Shown: positions 34,455 to 42,730, counted from the first letter of the stretch. The stretch: 64,000 bases of DNA from Kordiimonas aestuarii (GCF_025574465.1 NZ_JAOBPP010000012.1:38062-102061), one strand, 5' to 3'. The notes: a model not told the origin generated them from the sequence alone. Numbers and translations: made by a program.

Positions 34455-35193
34455 GGGTCCACTCCAGAACATGATCATGGGGGCGCTGGCCGCCCCGGTG
34501 TTTGACAAGATTTGCGTGCGCGCGGCTTTCCCCCGGGGCATGGACGGCAAAAGGTGGTGGTTCGCTTGTGTGCGCCCGCAGCGCCACCCGGCTGTAGGAC
34601 GCGCTTGAGGGGGCCTTCTCATTACGCAAAATGAGGATGCAGCGCGTCATGCGCTCCCGCGTGGTGAGCGACAGGCGGCGGCTTTCCGTGAGGTCAATGC
34701 CTTCCACTTCCCCCACCACGGCGGCAAGCTTCTGTGACTTCAGCCCTTCCTCGACCGCCCAAAGGGCATCGAGCCGGCTCCCGGCCCGCACGATGACAAG
34801 CCGGGCGGGGTCAATGCCGAAACGCTTGAGGCCGGGGCCATAGGGCAGGCCATGTTCCTGCACCATGCGCGGGCTGGTGACCCACAATATGGTGCCGTCG
34901 CTGGCCCCGAGGCCCGCCAGCGCAAAGGCCATGGCGGGGGTGAAATCATCGGGCTTTTCCGCCCATACTTCATGCGCCCAGCCAGCGGGGAAATCGGGGC
35001 GTTCGGTCGTAACTTCCTGATGTTTCTCTTTTTTATCTACTTCAGGCAGGGCGTAAGCGTCTGGCCGGGCCTCGAGTTTGCTCACCGTCTGGCGGAGCGT
35101 TTGCAGCAGTGCCGCTTTTGGATTGTTGCTTCCGTGCGTTTTTGCCGCCTTTTGGGCGATTGGCAGATTATCGTTTTGCGCCAGATTGTGCAC
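34372..35193 (-). CDS. imuA: SOS mutagenesis factor ImuA
   Basis: 273-residue RecA/SulA-like accessory protein of the ImuA-ImuB-DnaE2 mutasome. GTG 35193 is the likely start. AMAFALAGLGASDGTILWVT and HGLPYGPGLKRFGIDPARLV are characteristic ImuA segments, as is LDALWAVEEGLKSQKLAAVV, and the end (LEWTHAPDSFPVAAPMADRP) matches the family C-terminus. The last 83 nt overlap the imuB start in a different frame, so about 27 C-terminal residues share DNA with the ImuB N-terminus. It is the first gene of the cassette; a LexA box lies about 40 bp upstream. Confidence 0.9.
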   Translation of the reverse strand: MHNLAQNDNLPIAQKAAKTHGSNNPKAALLQTLRQTVSKLEARPDAYALPEVDKKEKHQEVTTERPDFPAGWAHEVWAEKPDDFTPAMAFALAGLGASDGTILWVTSPRMVQEHGLPYGPGLKRFGIDPARLVIVRAGSRLDALWAVEEGLKSQKLAAVVGEVEGIDLTESRRLSLTTRERMTRCILILRNEKAPSSASYSRVALRAHTSEPPPFAVHAPGESRAHANLVKHRGGQRPHDHVLEWTHAPDSFPVAAPMADRPLQPREQQHAAG

Positions 35194-35225
35194 GGTTTTG
35201 CCTCAGATACTGTCGTGACTCGGGA

Positions 35226-35254
35226 TGTATTTTGTTCTCTATTTGTTCTCACAA
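35226..35254 (-). promoter_or_regulatory. SOS promoter with LexA box for imuA-imuB-dnaE2
   Basis: GTTC (35234-35237), seven bases, GTTC (35245-35248): the alphaproteobacterial LexA operator GTTC-N7-GTTC. On the minus strand a -35-like TTGTGA (35254-35249) and a -10-like AATACA (35231-35226) are separated by exactly 17 bp, and the LexA box fills that spacer. Repression by LexA and induction on DNA damage follow from the known regulon. Confidence 0.85.
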
Positions 35255-35324
35255 TTGGAGCAAAGAGTCAAGACGAGTGGAACAGAAGGCACGACAACTT
35301 CACCAAGCCTTGATCATAATCTGC

Positions 35325-35355
35325 TTGACCCCGGACCATGGTCAAACCTTATAGT
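35325..35355 (+). promoter_or_regulatory. MerR-type promoter (19-bp spacer) for the Cu/Ag efflux genes
   Basis: -35 TTGACC (35325-35330) and -10 TATAGT (35350-35355) are 19 bp apart, the stretched spacing used by MerR-family activators. Dyad elements are TTGACC/GGTCAA (35325-35330, 35340-35345) and the palindrome GACCATGGTC (35334-35343). The gene start ATG 35363 lies about where transcription should begin, so the mRNA may be almost leaderless. The dyad does not match the classic CueR operator closely. Confidence 0.65.
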
Positions 35356-35362
35356 GGCGGCC

Positions 35363-35716
35363 ATGAACCGCGTGAAATATATGCTGGGCCTTGCGCTGAT
35401 TGTTGTTGCCTTCCTTGGGCAAGGCATTGCCGCGTCTGCCGATCAGGCCGGGTGCTGCGCCCCTGAAATGCGCGCAGCCATGCAGGAAGCCATGATCGCG
35501 GGCATGGACATGCCGTGCCACAGCGATATCATGGATGACGCGAGCGACGTGAAGGCGGACAACTGCTGCAAGGACATGGCAAGCGGCCCTGTGATGGCCG
35601 ACCTTGGGAGTATTGAAGCCCTCACCACTTTCACGGAAAACCAGCCGCGCAGCTTTGAGGCTGTCACCGCTGAAGGCCGCACGCCGGACTATATCCCCCC
35701 ACCACCCAACGCCTGA
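35363..35716 (+). CDS. Small exported Cys/Met/His-rich protein, probable metal-binding
   Basis: 117 residues from ATG 35363. The N-terminus is a signal peptide (YMLGLALIVVAFLGQGIAAS). The mature part has two CC pairs and a single Cys (AGCCAPEM, DMPCHSDIM, DNCCKDM) in a stretch rich in Met, His and Asp (about residues 32-82), which fits soft-metal binding in the periplasm. I know no named family. It is the first gene after a MerR-type promoter and lies 61 bp before a CusB-CusF fusion and CusA, so a Cu(I)/Ag(I) carrier or scavenger is the simplest reading. Its role is inference from composition and place. Confidence 0.65.
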   Translation: MNRVKYMLGLALIVVAFLGQGIAASADQAGCCAPEMRAAMQEAMIAGMDMPCHSDIMDDASDVKADNCCKDMASGPVMADLGSIEALTTFTENQPRSFEAVTAEGRTPDYIPPPPNA

Positions 35717-35777
35717 CCTTCTGTTCGCGCAGGTCACACATGTGCCTGCTTGGTTCAAGACGGTTAGGTGATACAAA

Positions 35778-37286
35778 ATGAAATTCATGCAAGGCCTCGC
35801 AACCGGGGCAATTCTCACCATTGTTGGTGTTGGTGCGCTTTATATGAGCGGCGCGCTTGATGGTGTGCTGACGGATAATGGCGCGGCTTCCGAGCGCGCG
35901 GATACCGCCACGTCGGAGAAAGAAATCCTCTACTGGGTCGCGCCAATGGACCCGAGCTACCGGCGCGATGGCCCCGGCAAATCCCCCATGGGGATGGACC
36001 TTATTCCGGTTTACAAGGGCGAGGAACAAAGCGGTTATGACGGTGTGGAAATTGACCCCCGTCTTGCCGCCAGCATTGGGGTGAAAACCGCGCCTGTCAT
36101 GCGCGAAACCCTGACCCCCGAGATTTCGACCATTGGCCAGTTCACCTATGACGAGCGGCGTATGGAACATGTGCATGTGCGCGCCGCCGGTTGGGTGGAG
36201 AAACTGTATGTGCGTGCGGTGGGCGAACCGGTCAGTGAAGGCCAGCCGCTCTTTGACGTCTATGCGCCCGAACTTCTGGCGGCACAGGCGGATTATATAC
36301 AGGCGATGGAAACCGGGCAGAAACAGTATCTTGAAGGCGCGGTCGAACGCCTGCGCGGCCTTGGCCTGACGGACGGAGATATCAGCGCGCTCAAGGGCCG
36401 CACGTCGCTCAAGCCGCTGCTGACGATCCGTGCGCCGCGCGCCGGTGTGATCCACCAGATGAATATTGGCGACGGCGACCGCATCAATGTGGGTGTGCCA
36501 GCCATGAGCATCACGGAGCTTGACCCCATGTGGCTGATCGCCAACGTGTTCGAGGCTGATACGCCGCTTGTAAAAAAAGGTGCTGAGGTCACCATCACCC
36601 CAATGGGCGACGGCGAGAGCGTGAGCGCCAAGATTGATTATATCTACCCCACACTTGATACCATGACCCGCACCAGCCGGGTGCGTATTGTTGTCGCGAA
36701 CCCTGATGAGGCGTTCCTGAACGGTATGTATGCACGCGTCAATATTGCCCGTGCGCCGATTGAAGATGCGCTGACGGTGCCCACCAGTGCCGTTATCCGG
36801 CTGGGCCACGGTGCCCATGTGCTGGTGGCGGAGAGCGAGGGTCGTTTCCGCCCCACCGAGGTTGCGCTGGGCGCGGAAGTGGGCGGGCGTACCGTGATCA
36901 CGGACGGTGTGCAGGAGGGCGAGGCGGTTGTGGTGCGCGGCCAGTTCATGATCGATTCCGAGACCAGCTTCCAGGGTGCCAAAATGCGCATGCTGGGCGA
37001 AGATGAGGCCGCGGGCGACATGGATATGTCTATGGATATGGGCGACGCCGATACCGACACGGTGGAAGGCACCGTGAACGCGGTGGACATGGAAGCCCGC
37101 AAGCTGAACATCAGCCATGGGCCGATGGAAAACTTCGGCATGATGGGCATGACGATGGACTTCCCGGTGAGTGAGGACGTGGTGCTTACGGGTGGCCTTG
37201 AAGGCGCGCGTATCCGCTTCACTGTCAGCCGCGACGGCATGCGCTTCACTATCACCTCCGTTGAGGTGCTGGAGAATGGGGAATGA
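35778..37286 (+). CDS. cusB: CusB-type efflux adaptor with fused C-terminal CusF domain
   Basis: 502-residue periplasmic membrane-fusion protein for RND metal efflux. After a signal anchor, residues about 49-80 form a heavy-metal-binding domain (YWVAPMDPSYRRDGPGKSPM, then GMDLIPVYKG). The adaptor body includes GVKTAPVMRETLTPEISTIG, VEKLYVRAVGEPVSEGQPLF and LLTIRAPRAGVIHQMNIGDG. A Met/Asp-rich linker (about 409-425) leads to a CusF domain at about 429-502. In CusF numbering the ligands align as His447 (H36), Met458 (M47) and Met460 (M49), but the aromatic W44 position is Met455. So the copper chaperone is built into the adaptor, with an extra thioether ligand. It overlaps cusA by 4 nt. Confidence 0.88.
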   Translation: MKFMQGLATGAILTIVGVGALYMSGALDGVLTDNGAASERADTATSEKEILYWVAPMDPSYRRDGPGKSPMGMDLIPVYKGEEQSGYDGVEIDPRLAASIGVKTAPVMRETLTPEISTIGQFTYDERRMEHVHVRAAGWVEKLYVRAVGEPVSEGQPLFDVYAPELLAAQADYIQAMETGQKQYLEGAVERLRGLGLTDGDISALKGRTSLKPLLTIRAPRAGVIHQMNIGDGDRINVGVPAMSITELDPMWLIANVFEADTPLVKKGAEVTITPMGDGESVSAKIDYIYPTLDTMTRTSRVRIVVANPDEAFLNGMYARVNIARAPIEDALTVPTSAVIRLGHGAHVLVAESEGRFRPTEVALGAEVGGRTVITDGVQEGEAVVVRGQFMIDSETSFQGAKMRMLGEDEAAGDMDMSMDMGDADTDTVEGTVNAVDMEARKLNISHGPMENFGMMGMTMDFPVSEDVVLTGGLEGARIRFTVSRDGMRFTITSVEVLENGE

Positions 37287-40200
37287 TTGCCGGGCTTATT
37301 CGCTGGTCGCTTGGCAACCGGTTTCTGGTGCTGGCGTTTGCGGCGCTTTTGACCGGGCTTGGTTTTGTCGCGGTCAAGAACACACCGCTTGATGCCATCC
37401 CTGACCTCTCTGACGTGCAGGTGATTGTGAAAACATCTTACCCCGGCCAAGCGCCACGGGTGGTGGAGGATCAGGTCACTTATCCGTTGACCACAGCCCT
37501 GATGGCGGTGCCGATGGCAACCACGGTGCGCGGCTATTCCTTTTTTGGCGACAGTTACGTTTATGTGCTGTTCGAAGAAGGTACGGACCTTTACTGGGCA
37601 CGCTCAAGGGTGCTGGAATACCTCAATCAGGTATCAGCCAGCCTGCCATCCGGCGTGCAGCCCTCGCTTGGGCCGGATGCCACGGGCATTGGCTGGGTGT
37701 ACCAGTATGCACTGGTGGACCGCACGGGCGCGCACGACACCGCCGACCTCACAAGCCTGCAAAACTGGTTTTTGAAGTTTGAGTTGCAGTCGGTGCCTGG
37801 TGTCGCGGAAGTGGCGACAATTGGCGGCATGGTGCGGCAGTATCAGGTGACCTTGGACCCCGACCAGATGCGCGCTTATGGCCTCACGCTCGCAAGCGTC
37901 CGGCAAGCCATCATGGCGGGTAACGCCGAAGTTGGTGGTTCGGTGATTGAGATGGCGGAAGCGGAATATATGATCCGCGCGCGTGGTTATGTGAAAAGCC
38001 TTGGTGACCTTGAGGCCATCCCTGTCGGGCGGCTTTCAAACGGTACACCGCTGATGCTTCGGGACATCGCCACTATCGCCTTCGGGCCTGAGATGCGCCG
38101 CGGCGTGGGCGAGTTGAACGGCGAAGGCGAAGTGGTGGGCGGTGTCATCATCATGCGCATGGGTGAAAATGCGCTCGGCACCATTGAGCGGGTGAAAGAG
38201 AAACTCACGGCGCTCAAGGCCGGCCTGCCGGAAGGGGTTGAGATTGTCGAGACCTATGACCGCTCCGGCCTCATCCTGCGCGCGACCGATAACCTCAAGG
38301 AAAAGCTGACCGAGGAATTTATCGTCGTGGCACTGGCGTGTGCCCTGTTCCTGCTGCACATCCGCTCGGCCTTTATCATTATCCTCACGCTTCCCTTGGG
38401 GGTTCTGGCGGCATTCCTTGTCATGCGCACGCAGGGCATCAATGCGGATATCATGTCGCTCGGTGGTATCGCCATTGCCATTGGCGCGATGGTGGACGCG
38501 GCCATTGTGATGGTGGAAGCCCTGCACCGCAGGCTTGAGGAAGAAGCCATCACCAAGGAAAACCGTTGGCAGATCGTGACCGACGTGTGCACCGAAGTGG
38601 GGCCTGCGCTTTTCTTCTCCCTCCTCATCATCACCGTCAGCTTTGTACCAGTGTTCGCGCTTGAAGCGCAGGAAGGGCGTATGTTTGCCCCGCTTGCCTT
38701 CACCAAAACATATGCAATGGCGGGCGCGGCGATCCTGTCCGTCACGCTTGTGCCAGTGCTGATGGGTTACCTCATTCGTGGCCGTATGCGGCCGGAGACA
38801 GCGAACCCCATCAACCGCCTCATGCTGGCGCTTTACCGCCCGGTATTGCGCCTCTCGTTACGCTTCCCGAAAACCATCCTGATGTTGGCGCTTGCGGCAG
38901 CGGTGTCTGGCGTTGTGCCGCTGTCTAAACTCGGTAGCGAGTTCATGCCGGACCTGAATGAAGGTGACCTGCTGTTCATGCCGTCTGCTTTCCCGGGTGT
39001 GTCTGTTGGCAAGGCGCGGGAGATATTGCAGCAGACCAACAAGATGATCATGACCGTGCCGGAAGTGAAAACCGTGCACGGTAAGGTGGGGCGTGCGGGT
39101 TCAGCCACCGACCCTGCGCCGCTCACGATGATTGAAACCGTGGTGCAACTGAAGCCGCAGGCCGAGTGGCGCGAGGGTGTGACCTTGGCTGACATCAAGG
39201 CTGAGCTGAACGCAACCGTGCAGATGCCGGGGCTGACGAACCTGTGGGTGATGCCGATCAAGAATCGCATCGATATGCTGGCGACGGGTATCAAAACACC
39301 GATCGGCATCAAGATCGCGGGTGCGGACCTTGAGGTCATTGGCAAAATCGGCGGCGAACTTGAAGCCCTGCTGACACCGCTTGAAGGCACGGCATCAGTT
39401 TACGCGGAACGGGTGGTGGGTGGCCGTTACCTTGACCTAGACGTGAAGCGGGAAGAGGCCGCGCGTTACGGCATGTCGGTCGCGGACGTGCAGGATGTGG
39501 TGCGTTTTGGCATCGGTGGTGCCAACATCGGCACCAGCACCGAAGGGCTGGAGCGTTACCCCATCAACATGCGTTTCCCGCAATCCGACCGTATGACGCC
39601 AGCGGTGCTTGAACGGCTGCCGGTGGTGACCAAGTCCGGCGCGCATGTGCCCTTGGGCGCGCTGGCTACAATCCGCGTCGAAGACGGCCCCGGCATGATC
39701 AGGAGCGAAAACGCCCGTCCCGGCGGCTGGGTCTATATCGATATCACCGACCCCGATGTGGGCGGCTATGTGAAACGCGCCAAAGCGGTGGTGGACGAGG
39801 GGCTTGATCTGCCCACGGGCTATACGTTGCACTGGTCCGGCCAGTATGAGTTTATCGAACGCGCGACCGAACGCCTGCAGGTGATTGTGCCAATCACCTT
39901 GGCGGTCATAGCCCTGCTGCTCTTCATGGTGTTCCGCCATCTGGGCGATGTGGCCATTGTGATGCTGTCGCTGCCCTTGGCACTGACCGGCAGTTTCTGG
40001 TTCCTGCACCTGATGGGCTTCAACCTGTCTGTTGCTGTGGTGGTGGGGCTGATTGCGCTTGCCGGTGTGGCGGTCGAGACGGCTGTGGTGATGCTCGTGT
40101 TCCTGCATGGTAGTGAGAAACACTATAAGGCCAAGTATGGTGACGAGTATGACATCAAGGCCATGGTGATGGACGGCGCGCTCTTGCGCCTGCGCCCCAT

Positions 40201-40387
40201 CCTCATGACGGTGATTACCGTGATTGCGGGCCTTGTGCCTATCATGCGTGGTGAAGGCACCGGGTCAGAAGTCATGCAGCGTATCGCGGCTCCCATGGTA
40301 GGCGGCATGGTGACAGCGACCCTCCTGTCGCTCATCGCTATCCCGGTGATCTTTTACCTGTGGCGGCAGGCGCGAGCTAGAAAATAA
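37283..40387 (+). CDS. cusA: CusA-type Cu(I)/Ag(I) efflux RND permease
   Basis: 1034-residue heavy-metal RND pump with 12 membrane helices in two halves and two large periplasmic loops. The N-terminus IRWSLGNRFLVLAFAALLTG, then PLDAIPDLSDVQVIVKTSYPG, is the HME-RND pattern. The three methionines that relay Cu(I) in E. coli CusA (M573, M623, M672) are matched here by Met566 (LLFMPSAFPG), Met616 (LTMIETVVQ) and Met665 (RIDMLATGIKTP), each exactly seven residues earlier, so the cargo is Cu(I)/Ag(I) rather than Zn/Co/Cd. The proton-relay helix has GGIAIAIGAMVDAAIVMVE. ATG 37283 overlaps the cusB stop (ATGA). No outer-membrane factor gene (cusC) is nearby, so one must be shared. Confidence 0.94.
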   Translation: MIAGLIRWSLGNRFLVLAFAALLTGLGFVAVKNTPLDAIPDLSDVQVIVKTSYPGQAPRVVEDQVTYPLTTALMAVPMATTVRGYSFFGDSYVYVLFEEGTDLYWARSRVLEYLNQVSASLPSGVQPSLGPDATGIGWVYQYALVDRTGAHDTADLTSLQNWFLKFELQSVPGVAEVATIGGMVRQYQVTLDPDQMRAYGLTLASVRQAIMAGNAEVGGSVIEMAEAEYMIRARGYVKSLGDLEAIPVGRLSNGTPLMLRDIATIAFGPEMRRGVGELNGEGEVVGGVIIMRMGENALGTIERVKEKLTALKAGLPEGVEIVETYDRSGLILRATDNLKEKLTEEFIVVALACALFLLHIRSAFIIILTLPLGVLAAFLVMRTQGINADIMSLGGIAIAIGAMVDAAIVMVEALHRRLEEEAITKENRWQIVTDVCTEVGPALFFSLLIITVSFVPVFALEAQEGRMFAPLAFTKTYAMAGAAILSVTLVPVLMGYLIRGRMRPETANPINRLMLALYRPVLRLSLRFPKTILMLALAAAVSGVVPLSKLGSEFMPDLNEGDLLFMPSAFPGVSVGKAREILQQTNKMIMTVPEVKTVHGKVGRAGSATDPAPLTMIETVVQLKPQAEWREGVTLADIKAELNATVQMPGLTNLWVMPIKNRIDMLATGIKTPIGIKIAGADLEVIGKIGGELEALLTPLEGTASVYAERVVGGRYLDLDVKREEAARYGMSVADVQDVVRFGIGGANIGTSTEGLERYPINMRFPQSDRMTPAVLERLPVVTKSGAHVPLGALATIRVEDGPGMIRSENARPGGWVYIDITDPDVGGYVKRAKAVVDEGLDLPTGYTLHWSGQYEFIERATERLQVIVPITLAVIALLLFMVFRHLGDVAIVMLSLPLALTGSFWFLHLMGFNLSVAVVVGLIALAGVAVETAVVMLVFLHGSEKHYKAKYGDEYDIKAMVMDGALLRLRPILMTVITVIAGLVPIMRGEGTGSEVMQRIAAPMVGGMVTATLLSLIAIPVIFYLWRQARARK

Positions 40388-40391
40388 CCTC

Positions 40392-40423
40392 TTGACCCTG
40401 TAGTTACCTACAAGGTGTAGGAT
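40392..40423 (+). promoter_or_regulatory. MerR-type promoter (20-bp spacer) before the merR gene
   Basis: -35 TTGACC (40392-40397) and -10 TAGGAT (40418-40423) are 20 bp apart. The spacer is a near-perfect dyad: ACC.TGTAG (40395-40403) against CTACA.GGT (40408-40416), centred at 40405.5. This spacing and sequence resemble ZntR/PbrR/CadR operators, so the regulator just downstream probably controls itself and the permease. Confidence 0.75.
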
Positions 40424-40487
40424 GAATGCGAATCAGGCCAATGACCGGATGTTTTCCGGCCCGAGGCGACAGATGAGGAGCATAACC

Positions 40488-40907
40488 ATGAAAGCCATGA
40501 CAATTGGCAAACTGAGTAAAGCCACTGGCGTGGGCACCGAGACCATTCGCTATTATGAGCGTAATGGTTTCCTGCCCGCGCCGGAGCGGTTGCCGTCTGG
40601 TTACCGCGTCTACAGCAGCGACGCAGCCAAGCGGCTGAAGTTCATAAAGGAGGCGCAGGCGCTTGGCTTCACGCTCAGCGAGATCAGCGAACTGTTTGCG
40701 TTGACCGACGACCCCGGGGCCGACTGTGCAGACGTAAACGCCCGCGCTGCCGCCAAGCTGACGGAAATTGATGAGAAGATCGAGCGCTTGACCAGAATGC
40801 GCGAGAGCCTGGACCGCCTGTCGCGCTACTGCCCGGCGGATGAACACCCGATCACCGAATGCAGCATCATCAACCACCTGTATGGCAAGGCTGGGTTCGA
40901 CGCATGA
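40488..40907 (+). CDS. MerR-family divalent metal regulator (ZntR/PbrR/CadR-like)
   Basis: 139-residue cytosolic activator. ATG 40488 is supported by GAGGAG (40475-40480). The winged helix-turn-helix is TIGKLSKATGVGTETIRYYE, then NGFLPAPERLPSGYRVY; a long dimer helix follows. The metal-site cysteines are Cys80, Cys115 and Cys125: the spacings of 35 and 10 match ZntR-type divalent sensors (Zn, Pb, Cd, Hg), whereas CueR has Ser at the first position and a shorter second gap. So despite lying beside cusA it should not be the copper sensor. It is coupled to the permease gene by ATGA overlap and has its own operator upstream. Confidence 0.88.
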   Translation: MKAMTIGKLSKATGVGTETIRYYERNGFLPAPERLPSGYRVYSSDAAKRLKFIKEAQALGFTLSEISELFALTDDPGADCADVNARAAAKLTEIDEKIERLTRMRESLDRLSRYCPADEHPITECSIINHLYGKAGFDA

Positions 40908-42004
40908 GTACCCACGACCATAGCTCAAGCTGTTGCCACAATCCCGAATCCCAGGCCCGTCATCACAACAATGAAGTGGCCGAAAGTTGTTGCCCGCCTA
41001 AGGAGAAGGTCGACTGGCTTTTGTGGGGCAGTGCGGTCCTTGTTGCCATCGGCTTCGGGCTGGCGCTTCTGCCGACGGAGCTTCCCGGCTTTCTGAATAC
41101 CTATGCGGAAGGCGTATATGACCTTGCCTCCCGCATGTGGTGGGGTGTGCTCATCGGCCTTGTGATGGTTGGTTTTCTCTCCAAAGTGCCGCGCGAATTT
41201 GTGCTGTCGGTCATGGGGCAGGGGGGTACGTTCACCGGCCTCGTACGCGCGGTCTTGGCAGGCGTTCTGCTGGACCTTTGTAACCACGGTATCCTGATGG
41301 TGGGCGCGAAGCTTTATGAGCGGGGCGCGTCCTATGGCCAGGTCGTCGCTTTCCTTGTGGCAAGCCCCTGGAACAGCTTTTCCCTTACCCTCGTGCTGGT
41401 GGCGCTCATTGGCCTCAAGTGGACGATTGCTTTCATCGCCTTCTCCATGGTGATCGCGCTTATCGCAGGCGTCGTGTTTGATATGCTGGAACGCAAGGGC
41501 GTTATTGTAGGTAACCCGAACAAGGCCGACCTGCCGGAGGGTTTCCACTTCTGGACGGAAGCAAAGGCTGGCCTCAAGTCCGTGCGTTGGGACGGTGCTT
41601 TCTTTGCTGATGTGGCAAAGAAAGGTGTGAGCGAAAGCCGCATGGTGCTGCGCTGGATCCTGTTTGGTATCGTGCTCGCGGTTGTGGTGCGTGCCTTCAT
41701 GACCGGGGACATGTTCAGCGACTATTTTGGCCCCACCTTCCTCGGCCTGCTGGCGACCATTGGTGCCGCCACGATCATCGAGGTATGTTCGGAAGGTTCA
41801 ACGCCTTTGGCGGCTGACCTTATCACCCGCGCGAATGCGCCGGGCAACAGCTTCGCCTTCCTGATGACAGGGGTGGCGACCGACTATACCGAGATCATGG
41901 TACTGAAGTCTGCCACCGGGCGTTGGCTTAATGCGCTGCTGCTACCGGTCATCACCGTGCCACAGGTGTTGGTGGTTGCCTATTTCCTGAATATGGGAGC
42001 CTGA
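40904..42004 (+). CDS. Predicted permease (DUF318/ArsP-like) with metal-binding tail
   Basis: 366 residues from ATG 40904, overlapping the merR stop as ATGA. About eight membrane helices are visible. The family is the predicted permease group that includes ArsP (PF03773-like): LLDLCNHGILMVGAKLYERG and ATIIEVCSEGSTPLAADLIT hold the paired conserved segments with Cys and acidic residues. The cytosolic N-terminal tail is a soft-metal sequence: HDHSSSCCHNPES, QARHHNN and ESCCPP in the first 35 residues. Under a divalent MerR regulator the likely role is export of a toxic metal or metalloid; the cargo is unknown. It converges with the next gene 7 bp away. Confidence 0.8.
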   Translation: MSTHDHSSSCCHNPESQARHHNNEVAESCCPPKEKVDWLLWGSAVLVAIGFGLALLPTELPGFLNTYAEGVYDLASRMWWGVLIGLVMVGFLSKVPREFVLSVMGQGGTFTGLVRAVLAGVLLDLCNHGILMVGAKLYERGASYGQVVAFLVASPWNSFSLTLVLVALIGLKWTIAFIAFSMVIALIAGVVFDMLERKGVIVGNPNKADLPEGFHFWTEAKAGLKSVRWDGAFFADVAKKGVSESRMVLRWILFGIVLAVVVRAFMTGDMFSDYFGPTFLGLLATIGAATIIEVCSEGSTPLAADLITRANAPGNSFAFLMTGVATDYTEIMVLKSATGRWLNALLLPVITVPQVLVVAYFLNMGA

Positions 42005-42011
42005 CGGGAGA

Positions 42012-42632
42012 TTATCGCTTATCGGCAGGCAACTGCCGTTTGGCGGTTGCCAGAAGGCCGATATATTCATCAAAGTTCTTCTTCTCCACCAGCAGGCAAT
42101 ATTGCTGTGTGGTTGCTTCCATCTTCACCCGTTCTTCATTTTGCTCAGACAGGGCAGCGGCAAATTCGAACGCATAAACGTCGTGCGCTAGGTCTGCCAG
42201 ATACTGCCGTGTCTGGTCATCCGTCATGCCAATAAACTTGGCCCATTCAGGTTCTTCATATTGGGCGCTGATGATCTCGATCAGGTTCATGATGCTCAGC
42301 TTGCTGATGGGCACCATATCCACATTCAGGTCATTGCGTTTGCAATAGGTGTAATAGGCACGAAATTTGGCGGCGGCGAGTACATAGTGATACAAGGGGT
42401 GGTTGGTCAGCCGGATGCGCGTCCACTGGTCAAGCGTGAATACTCTCAGCTTGGCGAAGTCTTTTGGTTCCGGCTGGAAAAGATCATGCGGCACATCATA
42501 GTGGGGAAGCACGTCCAGCGAGAGGCTGTCCTGTTTCTCCACCTCCTGCCTTTCCGCCTCTTGGGCTGAAATGACAGTTGTTGCCATGAAACCTATAAGT
42601 ATAGACGTTAAAACTTGTCTGATAGTCCGCAT
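42012..42632 (-). CDS. Exported protein of unknown function
   Basis: 206 residues with a signal peptide (QVLTSILIGFMATTVISA). The mature part starts with a charged linker, then a helical domain with YHYVLAAAKFRAYYTYCKRN, MNLIEIISAQYEEPEWAKFI and DVYAFEFAAALSEQNEERVK. Two Cys residues are present. I recognise no family. It lies between the permease (convergent) and a small S26-like peptidase gene (divergent, 98 bp away). It is probably periplasmic. Confidence 0.6.
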   Translation of the reverse strand: MRTIRQVLTSILIGFMATTVISAQEAERQEVEKQDSLSLDVLPHYDVPHDLFQPEPKDFAKLRVFTLDQWTRIRLTNHPLYHYVLAAAKFRAYYTYCKRNDLNVDMVPISKLSIMNLIEIISAQYEEPEWAKFIGMTDDQTRQYLADLAHDVYAFEFAAALSEQNEERVKMEATTQQYCLLVEKKNFDEYIGLLATAKRQLPADKR

Positions 42633-42730
42633 GCTGCCCGCCGCTTCGTGAATGCCGAGTGTAGTTTGGCGGTTTTCAAAAAGCGTTCAAGGATTAATAT
42701 AACAACACACCCAGTTAAACAGGCGAGCAA

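Noticed and set aside
34455..34622. Extended ImuB start
   Set aside because: The extension runs through imuA and lacks family similarity; MRRIVSLWLPQW at 34454 is the canonical start with a ribosome site.
35664..37118. 484-codon minus-strand frame opposite cusB
   Set aside because: Shadow of cusB, His- and Arg-rich composition typical of antisense frames.
40488..40907. Calling the MerR regulator CueR because it lies beside cusA
   Set aside because: Cys80 and the 10-residue gap between Cys115 and Cys125 match divalent sensors, and its own operator has a 20-bp spacer.
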